Source: Corynebacterium tuberculostearicum (lineage in GTDB: Bacteria > Actinomycetota > Actinomycetes > Mycobacteriales > Mycobacteriaceae). From it: a stretch of DNA of 64,000 nucleotides. The DNA lies in assembly GCF_016127015.1 (NCBI RefSeq), contig NZ_CP065972.1, positions 310,001 through 374,000 on the forward strand, written 5' to 3'. The position numbers and the translations under genes are program-made. The notes under the pieces are model-generated. The model did not search any database. It saw nothing but the letters and a program-made list of their open reading frames with translations, and was not told where the DNA came from. Of the stretch, positions 28,379 through 37,189 are shown in pieces (positions within the stretch are counted from its first letter, which is position 1; every line of letters begins with the position of its first letter).

Positions 28379-30010
28379 CTAGTTCACGCAGCGCGGGCCG
28401 TCGCCACCAGCGTCAATCTCCGGGGAGACCTTAGCGGTACCGAAGTCATCGCCCGGGGTGCCTACCGGCTGGCTGGACTTATCCGCCTCCGGCTCCTGGT
28501 CGCTAGCTTCCTTATCGGAAGGTCCCTGGTAATCATCGGTAGCAACCACGATGAGGGTGTCATCGTCGAGTTGCGGATTCTCTGCCACCGGCAACCCACC
28601 CAGCTTCTTGGCCAAGGCCTTAGCATCCTCGCTTGTCGGATCGGCGGCGACGACCTGTGACTCGCTGTAGATGCCCGGCTGCGCATTCGCGGAGCGCTCC
28701 ACCGTGTAGCCCTTGCCTTCCAGCCAAGAGCCGATGCCTGATGCCAAGCCATCAATATTGCCGGCGTTGAGGACGTGAATATTGATATTCGGATCGACGT
28801 CCTTATCCTTCTCCGCCTTTTCTTGCTTGTCCTTATCTTCAGCCTTGGACTCATCGGTGGCTTCATCGTGGGTCTTGGCCAGGTCTTCCATGAAGCGGTG
28901 GACCTCGGCGGCATCGATGGTGACGATGGATTCGCCATAATCGCCCTGGCCGTCGATGGAGGTTACCGGGATAGTGGTGAAGGTGACATTGCCGCCGGCA
29001 AGGCCGGCCAGCTGGGTGACAAAGCCCATGATGTCCCAGCCATCATCAATGACCACGGAGCGCTCTACCGCCTTGGCAATCTTGGACAGCTTGGAAGGAT
29101 TGGCCAGGGTGTCATTGTCCAGGATCTTATTGACTAGGGAAGCCATGAAGGCCTGCTGGCGCACGATACGGTCGAGGTCGCCGCGCGGGAGGTTATAGCG
29201 CTGGCGCACGAAAGCCAGGGCCTTGGCGCCGTCGAGGGTCTGCTTGCCCTTGCTGAACTTAGCACCAGACATGTCATCATCAACATCATCGTTGAGGCAG
29301 ACATCCACGCCATCGACGGCGTCGGTAAGCAGGGTAAAGCCCAACAGGCCCACCTCCGCGTAATGATCGATGGAAACACCAGTCAAGGTGCGCACCATGG
29401 CCAGCAATCCTTCGCGGCCGGCTTCGACGCCCTGCTTTTCGATGTCCTTATCCGAGTGCGGCTTCTTTTTACCCTTAGCCTCCGCCTCGGCATTTTCCTG
29501 CTCGAGCTCTTCCACTTTGGCGTTCTTATGGGAGGCGAAGACAGCATTCATCTTCATATTGCCGTAGTCCGGATCCTTGACATAGGTATCGCGCGGAATG
29601 GATACGGCGGTAGCGCGGGAACCGTCCTCCGGAACGCGGATGAGCATCATGGTGTCGGTATTTTCCTCACCATCGGCCACGCCGGCGTGCAGGTCCGCCA
29701 ATTCCTTCTCAGAGAGGGGATCGCCTTTGGCGTCGGTACGCGAATCCTTGCCCACCAGCAAGATATCCACTGCGCCATCGAGCGAGTTACCCGACAAGCC
29801 CTGGCCGTCCAGGGACAAGTCCGTGGCCGAAGACATGCCATTATCCAGCCGGCCCACGGTGGCATAACCCACGCCAGATACCACCAGGATCAAGGCAGAC
29901 AGGAGTGCCACGATCGCCTTGATGGCCGTGGAACCTTTTTGCTTTACCGCACTAGCGGCAGAGGGCGCCGGCTGGATGGTGCGCGCCCGGCGAGTGTTCT
30001 CAGAAGTCAC
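28379..30010 (-). CDS. lcpA: LytR-CpsA-Psr (LCP) family cell-wall glycopolymer ligase
   Basis: A ~543-residue membrane-anchored enzyme. One N-terminal membrane helix (AIKAIVALLSALILVVSGVGYA) precedes the LCP domain (DILLVGKDSRTD ... VSIPRDTYVKD ... RGDLDRIVRQQAFMASLVNKIL) and a C-terminal LytR_C domain after an acidic linker. LCP enzymes attach arabinogalactan to peptidoglycan; C. glutamicum LcpA is at the same locus. The start is uncertain: GTG 30010 fits the length but has no clear ribosome site, and the frame is open to 30154. It is divergent from wbbL. Confidence 0.87.
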   Translation of the reverse strand: MTSENTRRARTIQPAPSAASAVKQKGSTAIKAIVALLSALILVVSGVGYATVGRLDNGMSSATDLSLDGQGLSGNSLDGAVDILLVGKDSRTDAKGDPLSEKELADLHAGVADGEENTDTMMLIRVPEDGSRATAVSIPRDTYVKDPDYGNMKMNAVFASHKNAKVEELEQENAEAEAKGKKKPHSDKDIEKQGVEAGREGLLAMVRTLTGVSIDHYAEVGLLGFTLLTDAVDGVDVCLNDDVDDDMSGAKFSKGKQTLDGAKALAFVRQRYNLPRGDLDRIVRQQAFMASLVNKILDNDTLANPSKLSKIAKAVERSVVIDDGWDIMGFVTQLAGLAGGNVTFTTIPVTSIDGQGDYGESIVTIDAAEVHRFMEDLAKTHDEATDESKAEDKDKQEKAEKDKDVDPNINIHVLNAGNIDGLASGIGSWLEGKGYTVERSANAQPGIYSESQVVAADPTSEDAKALAKKLGGLPVAENPQLDDDTLIVVATDDYQGPSDKEASDQEPEADKSSQPVGTPGDDFGTAKVSPEIDAGGDGPRCVN

Positions 30011-30134
30011 AAGTGGAGGCTTTCTAGATTGGTGGGGATCTGGAGACAGTTTAGGGCAGAACGGGCAAAAATTAGTGATCCGTGTCCGATTTCGCGTGTT
30101 CGGGTAGTGTCCCTGCCCCGTGCGAGGAGCGCCA

Positions 30135-31034
30135 GTGACTAAGCTCGGGGCCATTGTGACTACACCAAATCAATCCCCGCTGGCCGTGATCACCGTGACC
30201 TATAGTCCCGGTGAATACCTCGGTAGTTTTTTGGACTCCCTGCCGGGCGCCTGCGCTCGCGGCACCAAGGTCGTGCTTGCGGATAATGGCTCCACCGACG
30301 GCGTGCCAGAGGCCGCTGCCCGCGAGCGCGCTGAGGTGGACTTTCTCGATACCGGCGGAAATATCGGCTACGGCGCTGGCATGAATGCGGGTGCCCGCTT
30401 CGCCCGCGAGCGCGGTGGCGTGGATGAGGAATTTTTCCTTATCTCGAATCCCGATGTCACCTTTACTCCGGGATCTATTGACCGGCTCATCGAGTGCGCT
30501 CGCCAGTGGCCGGATGCTGCGGCCGTGGGCCCGCGCATCGTGGAACCGGATGGCAGCAATTATCCCTCGGCCCGCGCCGTGCCCACCGTGGCTACCGGCA
30601 TTGGGCACGCACTCTTTTCTTCGATCTGGCCCTCCAATCCATGGTCGCGCGCCTACCGCGATGAAGCCGATATGACTGCCCAGCGCCCGGCCGGATGGTT
30701 ATCCGGTTCCTGCCTTCTTGTGCGCTGGGAGGCCTTCGAAACCATCGGCGGGTTTGATGAGCGTTATTTCATGTACCTCGAAGACGTGGATCTAGGAGAT
30801 CGCTTCACGCGCGCCGGCTACCAGAACATCTTCTGCCCGGAGGCCGTCATCAGCCACGCTAAGGGGCATTCCACCCAAGCGCACGCCGGCGCGATGCTGC
30901 GCGCCCACCACAACTCCGCCTATCGCTTTCAGGCCGACCGCCACCCCGCATGGTGGCAGGCCCCACTGCGCGGCGCGTTGTGGCTGGGGCTGCGAGTCCG
31001 CGGGCTTATTGCCTCGGCCTCGGCACGTTCTTAA
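30135..31034 (+). CDS. wbbL: Rhamnosyltransferase of the arabinogalactan linker unit
   Basis: A 299-residue GT2-family glycosyltransferase. It has the GT-A start AVITVTYSPGEYLGSFLDSLP, the acidic motif SNPDVTFTPGSID and the C-terminal FMYLEDVDLGDRF. WbbL transfers rhamnose to GlcNAc-diphosphoryl-decaprenol, the linker between peptidoglycan and arabinogalactan. GTG 30135 is chosen for its GAGGAG ribosome site; GTG 30120 and 30156 are alternatives. Placement between the LCP and mannose-1-phosphate guanylyltransferase genes matches C. glutamicum and M. tuberculosis. Confidence 0.87.
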   Translation: MTKLGAIVTTPNQSPLAVITVTYSPGEYLGSFLDSLPGACARGTKVVLADNGSTDGVPEAAARERAEVDFLDTGGNIGYGAGMNAGARFARERGGVDEEFFLISNPDVTFTPGSIDRLIECARQWPDAAAVGPRIVEPDGSNYPSARAVPTVATGIGHALFSSIWPSNPWSRAYRDEADMTAQRPAGWLSGSCLLVRWEAFETIGGFDERYFMYLEDVDLGDRFTRAGYQNIFCPEAVISHAKGHSTQAHAGAMLRAHHNSAYRFQADRHPAWWQAPLRGALWLGLRVRGLIASASARS

Positions 31035-31135
31035 GGCTCGGTGCGCGTGCCGTTGACCTGGATTGCGCGCCATACGCTCTACACTGTCCCTCAGAAAATC
31101 ACAGAATAAAACTGTCCGCATACATAAGGAAGACT

Positions 31136-32230
31136 ATGACTGAAGCAGCCACCACCCACGGTGCCAGCACGGATGCAGTGATTCTCGTCGGCGGCCGCGG
31201 CACCCGCCTGCGCCCACTAACCATCGGTACGCCGAAGCCGATGCTGCCGACAGCAAACTACCCGTTCCTGCAGCACCTGCTCGCCCGCATCAAGGCCGCC
31301 GGCATTGAGCACGTCGTCATGTCTACCTCCTATAAGGCCGAGGTCTTTGAGGAGTACTTCGGTGATGGCTCCGATCTGGGCTTGGAGATCGAGTACGTGG
31401 TGGAAGAGACCGCGCTCGGCACCGGCGGCGGCATCCGCAACGTCTACGACAAGCTGCGCAATGACACGGTCATGGTCTTCAATGGCGACGTGCTCTCCGG
31501 CATGGATCTGGAAGGGATCCTCACCACGCACCATGACAAGGACGCCGATGTCACCATGCATCTGCTCAACGTGGCTGACCCGCGTGCGTTTGGTTGCGTG
31601 CCGACCGACTCTAACGGCCGAGTCACCGCGTTCCTAGAAAAGACCGAGGATCCGCCAACCAACCAGATCAACGCCGGTTGCTATGTATTCAAGCGTTCCG
31701 TCATCGAGTCCATTCCGGCCAACCGCGTTGTTTCCGTGGAACGCGAAACCTTCCCAGGGCTCTTGGCTGAAGGCCGCTTGGTTGTCGGTCACGTAGACAA
31801 CTCCTACTGGCGCGACATGGGTCGCCCGGATGACTTCACCCGTGGTTCCTCTGACCTGGTGCGCGGCATCGCGCCGTCCCCGCTGATTGAGGGTAAGACC
31901 GGCGAGTCCCTGGTGGATCCCTCCGCCGGTATCGCCGGTGGTGTGCTGTTGCTGTCCGGTACCGCCGTGGGCCGTGGCTCCGAGGTGGGCGCGGGTTCCC
32001 GCCTAGAGGGCACCGTTGTCTTCGACGGCGTGCGCATTGAACCAGGCGCCATCATCCACAACTCGATCATTGCCTCCGGCGCCCACATTGGTGCCAACGC
32101 GGTCATTGAGAACTGCGTCATTGGTGAAGGCGCCCACATCGGCGCACGCTGCGAGCTTCTCGACGGCATGCGTGTTTTCCCCGGCGTTTCCATTCCTGAT
32201 GCCGGCGTGCGTTTTAGCTCCGATGCTTAA
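31136..32230 (+). CDS. mpg: Mannose-1-phosphate guanylyltransferase (NDP-sugar pyrophosphorylase)
   Basis: A 364-residue nucleotidyltransferase with the signature VILVGGRGTRLRPLTIGTPK near the N-terminus and a left-handed beta-helix of hexapeptide repeats at the C-terminus (AIIHNSIIASGAHIGANAVIENCVIGEGAHIG). It forms GDP-mannose from GTP and mannose-1-phosphate for mannolipids and lipoglycans. ATG 31136 follows AAGGAAGACT. manB and manA further right supply its substrate. In C. glutamicum annotation the orthologue is also called rmlA2. Confidence 0.85.
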   Translation: MTEAATTHGASTDAVILVGGRGTRLRPLTIGTPKPMLPTANYPFLQHLLARIKAAGIEHVVMSTSYKAEVFEEYFGDGSDLGLEIEYVVEETALGTGGGIRNVYDKLRNDTVMVFNGDVLSGMDLEGILTTHHDKDADVTMHLLNVADPRAFGCVPTDSNGRVTAFLEKTEDPPTNQINAGCYVFKRSVIESIPANRVVSVERETFPGLLAEGRLVVGHVDNSYWRDMGRPDDFTRGSSDLVRGIAPSPLIEGKTGESLVDPSAGIAGGVLLLSGTAVGRGSEVGAGSRLEGTVVFDGVRIEPGAIIHNSIIASGAHIGANAVIENCVIGEGAHIGARCELLDGMRVFPGVSIPDAGVRFSSDA

Positions 32231-32274
32231 CGCTTTTGTAGTGGTCTGGGCACTGCACTAGGTCCAGCTGACAT

Positions 32275-32320
32275 AGGCCGAACTGAGGACAATGGAGCCT
32301 CGGTTCGGCCTCTCTTTTTA
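32275..32320 (+). terminator. Terminator after mannose-1-phosphate guanylyltransferase
   Basis: A 14-bp stem with one G-U pair (32275-32288 with 32298-32311) is followed by CTCTTTTTATG. It lies 45 bp past the stop. Confidence 0.8.
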
Positions 32321-32742
32321 TGGGGCCACCGAGCCCGCCTGTTCGCACCGGCCGACATGATGCGAACTCTGCACAGATCTGAAGTGCATGGATCCCTTCT
32401 TTGCGGGGTTGTGCGCGCGACACGCCGAGATTTTCTGAAAATTGTTGACAGAAAAACAGGGTACCACTACATGTAGTACCCCCTGCCTACACCCCCACGG
32501 GGGATCAGTTGTTACAGATGTGACGGATGGGGATCGTGTGCTGCGTTTTTGCCGGAAAGCGCGAAGAAGCCGCCAATTCGGGTTGACGATATTTAGTGAT
32601 CCGGTGTGAAATTACATCAGTGAAAGAAACAGCGGCCGGCGCCGTTACTTCCACACCATCCCGGCGGGGCTACCCAAGGAGAATGTGGTGTACAGTCGGT
32701 CGCACTGATGAGAATTACCCAACCTCGGAGAAAGGAAAAGGC
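32321..32742. promoter_or_regulatory. Long leader/promoter region of whiB2
   Basis: About 420 bp without a supported gene. It holds a TTGACA box (32445-32450 region) followed within ~20 bp by the perfect 12-bp palindrome ACTACATGTAGT inside GGTACC...GTACCCC, then a C/G-rich stretch. The position fits a promoter with an overlapping operator for whiB2. The binding protein is unknown. Confidence 0.45.
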
Positions 32743-33045
32743 GTGGACAAAATGGCTAATAACAACGCCATTCTCCGTGGCGGTGCTGCTGCAGAGATGT
32801 CGCTCGATGAACTCTTCGGTGCCGTCGAGCAGGAGTGGCAGGACCAGGCGCTGTGCGCGCAGACTGACCCTGAAGCGTTCTTCCCTGAAAAGGGAGGCTC
32901 TACCCGTGAGGCCAAGCGTATCTGCCAGGCCTGCGCGGTGCGCGATGAATGCTTGGAGTACGCGTTGGAGCACGATGAGCGCTTCGGTATTTGGGGCGGG
33001 CTATCGGACCGTGAGCGCCGCCGCCTCAAACGTGAGATTGGATAA
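32743..33045 (+). CDS. whiB2: WhiB-family iron-sulfur transcription regulator, WhiB2 type
   Basis: A 100-residue protein. The four cluster ligands are Cys in QALCAQTD, in ICQACAVRDEC (CxxC...C), followed by the turn GIWGGLSDRERRRLKRE that contacts DNA or sigma factor. The sequence matches mycobacterial WhiB2 nearly throughout; the C. glutamicum orthologue is called WhcD and acts in cell division with WhiA. GTG 32743 has AAAGGA upstream; ATG 32752 (MANNNAIL) is a possible alternative start. The neighbours on both sides match the usual whiB2 locus. Confidence 0.9.
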   Translation: MDKMANNNAILRGGAAAEMSLDELFGAVEQEWQDQALCAQTDPEAFFPEKGGSTREAKRICQACAVRDECLEYALEHDERFGIWGGLSDRERRRLKREIG

Positions 33046-33127
33046 TTAAGGTGTCCAGTAAGGCCCCTGGCTAGCACGCTATGTGCGGCCAGGGGCTTTT
33101 CTGCTGCGCCGCGAAACTTACCGGGGG

Positions 33128-33598
33128 CTACCAGCTATAGCGCGGATCCACTTCTTCGGGGTCCAAGTTGAGGTAGTTGGCCACCAGCGCAGTAATAACG
33201 GTGCCCAGGAGCTCGGAGCGCTCGGACGGGGTAGAAGCACGTTGCTCGATGGGCATGCGGAAAATGACCAAGCGCGCGCGGGTGGGCTGGCCCTCGGAAT
33301 CTACGCCGGCGGGAACCACGCGGCCGAGGGGAACTGGACCATCGGCGATGATCTCATCCGGTAGCACGGTCATATCGGGAGAAAGCCGCATGCGCGGGAT
33401 GGTGTCTACAGCCAAGTCGAGGCCTCGCAATTGTGGCGCGAAGGCGTTTTGGATGGGGGCATAGGCCTCCAATACGGCCATGTCGAAGTGCTCGCGCGCG
33501 CTGCGGTAGCGCGGGGCCTGCTGGGGGAGGAGAGGTCCGCACATGCCGTGGCCGTGGCGGTCGCGGGCGGGGCGGATATGTGGGCGAGCGGCGGTCAT
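33128..33598 (-). CDS. Conserved actinobacterial protein, metallopeptidase-like family without HExxH
   Basis: A 156-residue protein that occupies the place of Rv3259, next to whiB2. Members are often labelled metallopeptidase family proteins. This copy shows no HExxH zinc motif anywhere, so protease activity is unlikely. The N-terminus is Arg/His-rich (TAARPHIRPARDRHGHGM). ATG 33598 has AAGG three bases before it. It is divergent from the DUF3499 gene across ~100 bp. Confidence 0.6.
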   Translation of the reverse strand: MTAARPHIRPARDRHGHGMCGPLLPQQAPRYRSAREHFDMAVLEAYAPIQNAFAPQLRGLDLAVDTIPRMRLSPDMTVLPDEIIADGPVPLGRVVPAGVDSEGQPTRARLVIFRMPIEQRASTPSERSELLGTVITALVANYLNLDPEEVDPRYSW

Positions 33599-33694
33599 GA
33601 CCTTGATTCTAAGGTGCTGGCGGGCTGGATTTAGCGGAGCCACGCCGGGGCGAAGACTATCTAAATCTCAACTAAGGGTTTAGACTTATGCGCT

Positions 33695-34162
33695 GTGACT
33701 ATTTCTCGCCATTGCTCCCGCCCAGGCTGCGGCCGCCCCGCCGTGGCGACATTGACCTACGCTTACGCGGACCAGACGGCCGTCGTTGGACCGCTGGCAG
33801 AAGAGGAAAACCCACACAGCTGGGATCTGTGCGCCACCCACCGCGACCGCATCTCCGCCCCAGTGGGTTGGGAGCTGGTGCGTGTGGACCGCATCGAGCT
33901 GGATGAGGAAGATGATCTGATGGCCCTGGCAGAGGCAGTCAAGGAAGACGGCCGCGTGACCACCGGCTTGGTGGATGACCGCAGCGCCGGCTCCGGTGCA
34001 GACCCTATTGACTATTCCGCGACCTTTGATGGAGCGGACCCTGCCAATTCGAATCACCCGGTCTTTCGCACCCGCCGCGTGGCTTATGCCAAAAAGGCGC
34101 GCCGCGCGCACCTTTCGGTCGTGCCCGATGAAACGACGCCCGCGGAACCGGAACAGGACTGA
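33695..34162 (+). CDS. DUF3499 family protein
   Basis: A 155-residue protein. The N-terminal CSRPGCGRPAVATLTYAYAD with a later LCATHRDR provides Cys/His ligands for a probable zinc site, followed by an acidic tail. It corresponds to Rv3258c, conserved between whiB2 and manB in corynebacteria and mycobacteria. Function unknown. The start is GTG 33695 in CTGTGACTATT; a short in-frame extension exists but would be leaderless in either case. It is 54 bp ahead of manB and likely co-transcribed. Confidence 0.8.
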   Translation: MTISRHCSRPGCGRPAVATLTYAYADQTAVVGPLAEEENPHSWDLCATHRDRISAPVGWELVRVDRIELDEEDDLMALAEAVKEDGRVTTGLVDDRSAGSGADPIDYSATFDGADPANSNHPVFRTRRVAYAKKARRAHLSVVPDETTPAEPEQD

Positions 34163-34216
34163 CACGGACCCTGTGGTGCGGTAGTTTCCTAGCGGGCGGG
34201 AGTACTATTGCAGGTT

Positions 34217-35584
34217 ATGCGAACTCGTGAGCATCTTGATGCAGTAATTAAGGCCTATGACGTCCGTGGCGTGGTGGGCGAAGATATCGATGAGAACTTC
34301 GTGCGCGATACGGGCGCCGCGTTTGCCGCCATCCTGCGGGAAGAAGGCGAAAATACCGTAGCAGTCGGCCACGATATGCGCCCGTCCTCGCCGTCTTTGG
34401 CGCGCGCTTTTGCTGAGGGTGTGACCTCGCAGGGCCTCAACGTGACCTTGCTGGGGCTAACCTCTACCGACGAGCTCTACTACGCCGCCGGTTCCTTGAA
34501 GTGTGCGGGTGCTATGTTTACCGCCTCTCATAACCCGGCCAAGTACAACGGCATTAAGCTCTGCCGCGCCGGCGCGGTACCGGTGGGCCAGGAGACCGGC
34601 TTGGAGCAGATTAAGCAGATGCTTATCGACGGCACCCCGGAGTTCACCGGCACCGAGGGCGCAATTGCCGAGCAGGAGATTCTTGCCGGTTACGCCGACT
34701 TCCTGCGCAAGCTGGTGCCGCTGGAGGAGTCCAAGCCGCTCGTCGTAGCTGTCGATGCCGCCAACGGTATGGGTGGCCACACCGTGCCGGCCGTCTTCAA
34801 GGGCTTGCCTTTCGACGTCCGCGATTTGTACTTCGAGCTCGATGGCACTTTCCCGAACCACGAGGCGAACCCGTTGGATCCAAAGAACCTCGTAGACCTG
34901 CAGAAGTTCACCGTGGATCAGAAGGCCGATATTGGCTTGGCCTTCGACGGTGATGCGGACCGCTGCTTCGTGGTGGATGAAAAGGGCCAGCCGGTTTCTC
35001 CGTCTGCCATCTGTGCACTGGTGGCGGAGCGCTACCTAGAGAAGTTCCCCGGCGCTACCATTATCCACAACCTGATTACCTCCAAGACCGTGCCGGAGCT
35101 CATTAAGGAAAAGGGCGGCACCCCGGTGCGCACCCGCGTGGGCCACTCCTTCATCAAGGCGCAGATGGCCGAGCATCAGGCCGCCTTCGGTGGCGAGCAC
35201 TCCGCGCACTACTACTTCCAGGAATTCTGGAACGCCGATTCCGGCATGCTTGCGGCGATGCACGTGCTGGCCGCTCTGGGCCAGTCCGATAAGCCGCTGA
35301 GCGAGCTCATGGCGGAGTACTCCCGCTACGAGGCCTCCGGCGAGATCAACTCCACCGTGGAGGACCAGAAGGCCGCTACCCAGGCAGTACTGGATGAGCT
35401 GGCGGATAAGATTGAGTCCGTCGATGAGCTCGATGGAGTGACCGTCGAGCTCGAGGGAACCGAGGCATGGTTCAACGTGCGCGCGTCCAATACGGAGCCG
35501 CTGCTGCGCCTCAATGTAGAGGCAAAGACCGCCGACGAGGTGCAGTCCATCGTCGACGAGGTCCTTGCCATCATTCGCCGCTAA
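34217..35584 (+). CDS. manB: Phosphomannomutase
   Basis: A 455-residue alpha-D-phosphohexomutase. The phosphoserine loop is MFTASHNPAKYNG (~100-112), the metal loop FDGDADRC and the sugar-binding loop GEHSAHYYF. The C-terminal loop WFNVRASNTEPLLRLNVEA binds the phosphate. It converts mannose-6-phosphate to mannose-1-phosphate for GDP-mannose. ATG 34217 is used; a TTG three codons earlier exists. The stop overlaps that of the convergent fpr gene in CTAA at 35581-35584. C. glutamicum calls it pmmA. Confidence 0.92.
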   Translation: MRTREHLDAVIKAYDVRGVVGEDIDENFVRDTGAAFAAILREEGENTVAVGHDMRPSSPSLARAFAEGVTSQGLNVTLLGLTSTDELYYAAGSLKCAGAMFTASHNPAKYNGIKLCRAGAVPVGQETGLEQIKQMLIDGTPEFTGTEGAIAEQEILAGYADFLRKLVPLEESKPLVVAVDAANGMGGHTVPAVFKGLPFDVRDLYFELDGTFPNHEANPLDPKNLVDLQKFTVDQKADIGLAFDGDADRCFVVDEKGQPVSPSAICALVAERYLEKFPGATIIHNLITSKTVPELIKEKGGTPVRTRVGHSFIKAQMAEHQAAFGGEHSAHYYFQEFWNADSGMLAAMHVLAALGQSDKPLSELMAEYSRYEASGEINSTVEDQKAATQAVLDELADKIESVDELDGVTVELEGTEAWFNVRASNTEPLLRLNVEAKTADEVQSIVDEVLAIIRR

Positions 35585-36936
35585 ACTTCGGCGCGCGAGT
35601 GGGAGACCATGTCCTCCCACTCCACAAACTTCTTACGCTCGCGGCCCTCGCGCTCGCCTAGGGCGCGCTCGGCCGCGTCCAAGCGCTGCCAATCCTGCCA
35701 CGTCAGATAATCGATACCGCGCTCGGCAAAGACTTCGGTGATGTCCGCAGCGCTGGAGGGGGAGGGGAGGGCGCCAGAGGCGGCGTCGGCAAGCAGCATG
35801 CCAATCGTTTCCGTGGCATCGGACTTGGTATTGCCAATCAAACCCACCGGGCCACGCTTAATCCACCCGGTGGTGTAGAGGCCAGGCACTACCGCGCCGG
35901 ACTCATCAATGACATGGCCACCGTCATTATTGATGACGTTCTTCTCTTGGTTAAAGGGCACGCCATCGACCGCATCGGAGCGGTAGCCGGTGGCGAAGTA
36001 GACTGCCTGCACCGGCCATTCGGTGAATTTGCCGGTGCCGTGCACGCTGCCATCGCCGTTGAGCGCGGTGCGCTCGGTCTTGATGCCGCTGACCTTGCCG
36101 TCCTTGCCCAAGATCTCTACCGGCTGCTCAAAGAGGTGGATCTGCAGGGTGTGTGGCGCCTCCTTGGGATCGCGGATGGCGTATTGCTCAAGGACTTGGC
36201 ATACCAAGTCGGTGGACTTGCTTTCCTGACGCGCGGCCAGCGAGGCTTCGTCATAGTCAATGTCTTCCGGCGAGACCACAACGTTAATGGACTCGGAATG
36301 GTCCAGCTCCTTGAGCTCCTGCGGGGTGAATTTGGCCTGCGCCGGGCCGCGGCGGCCGAAGACGCGCACGGTCTCAGCCTGGTTCTTGGCCAGGGACTCG
36401 TAGACATTATCGGGGATCTCGGTGACCTTGAGCTCATCGCCGGTCTTGGCCAAGATGCGGGAGACGTCCAAGCCCACATTGCCCACGCCAATGACTGCCA
36501 CCTCCTTGGCGGAGAGATCCCAGTCGCGCTCAAAGCGCGGGTTGCCATCGTAGAAGCCCACGAACTCGCCGGCGCCATGCACGCCGTCCAAGTTCGCGCC
36601 AGGGATATCGCGGTGACGGTCGCCCACGGCGCCAGTGGCAAAGACCACGGCATCGTAGTGTTGCTGTAGCTCGTCGACGGTGATGTCACGGCCGATGTGC
36701 ACGTTGGTCAACAGGCGAATCTGCTCGGTGTCGAGCACGCGGTGCAGGGACTTGATAATGCCCTTAATACGCGGATGGTCCGGCGCCACGCCGTAGCGGA
36801 TGAGACCGAAGGGCGCGGGCATCTGCTCGATGAGGTCAATCTGTACCTCGCCGCCGGTCTTTTTCACCAGGATATCGGAGGCGTAAATGCCGGCCGGGCC
36901 TGCGCCGATGACGGCTACCTTCAAGGGCTGATTCAT
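35581..36936 (-). CDS. fpr2: Ferredoxin/adrenodoxin-type NADP+ reductase
   Basis: A 451-residue flavoprotein. FAD site GAGPAGIYASD (~12-22), NADPH site GVGNVGLDVSRIL (~150-162) and the C-terminal GWIKRGPVGLIGNTKSDA match FprA. It is divergent from cysI across 250 bp. In C. glutamicum fpr2 is likewise divergent from the cys operon and supplies electrons for sulfite reductase through ferredoxin. Convergent overlap with manB marks the left edge of the inserted sulfur block. Confidence 0.9.
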   Translation of the reverse strand: MNQPLKVAVIGAGPAGIYASDILVKKTGGEVQIDLIEQMPAPFGLIRYGVAPDHPRIKGIIKSLHRVLDTEQIRLLTNVHIGRDITVDELQQHYDAVVFATGAVGDRHRDIPGANLDGVHGAGEFVGFYDGNPRFERDWDLSAKEVAVIGVGNVGLDVSRILAKTGDELKVTEIPDNVYESLAKNQAETVRVFGRRGPAQAKFTPQELKELDHSESINVVVSPEDIDYDEASLAARQESKSTDLVCQVLEQYAIRDPKEAPHTLQIHLFEQPVEILGKDGKVSGIKTERTALNGDGSVHGTGKFTEWPVQAVYFATGYRSDAVDGVPFNQEKNVINNDGGHVIDESGAVVPGLYTTGWIKRGPVGLIGNTKSDATETIGMLLADAASGALPSPSSAADITEVFAERGIDYLTWQDWQRLDAAERALGEREGRERKKFVEWEDMVSHSRAEV

Positions 36937-36971
36937 ACTGCGTGAATGCCTTTCTCTTAATCGCGGGGAAC

Positions 36972-37140
36972 TAGACCGCTAGGTTCATTTTTGTGGTTTA
37001 TCTTTCTGGCAATTGAACCGTTTAGTCTAGGTTGCGGCAAGGAGTTGAATTAGATTCTAAAAAATGTCTCCCTTTTGGCCAGTTCAGGGCGATTTTTCGC
37101 TTGAAAATAAAAAAGACCGCTTTGTCTACTCAATTTAGAC
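36972..37140. promoter_or_regulatory. Divergent fpr2/cysI promoter region with McbR-like boxes
   Basis: Two sites fit the McbR consensus TAGAC-N6-GTCTA with a changed half: TAGAC-CGCTAG-GTTCA at 36972-36987, and the same pattern on the other strand at 37014-37029 (TGAAC-CGTTTA-GTCTA). A third symmetric element GTCTA-N7-TAGAC is at 37124-37140. McbR represses sulfur genes in C. glutamicum and responds to S-adenosylhomocysteine. Binding here is inferred. Confidence 0.5.
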
Positions 37141-37189
37141 GGGTAGGTTGTCTTTCAATACTTTGGAAAGGCAGGTTGAGATCTACACC

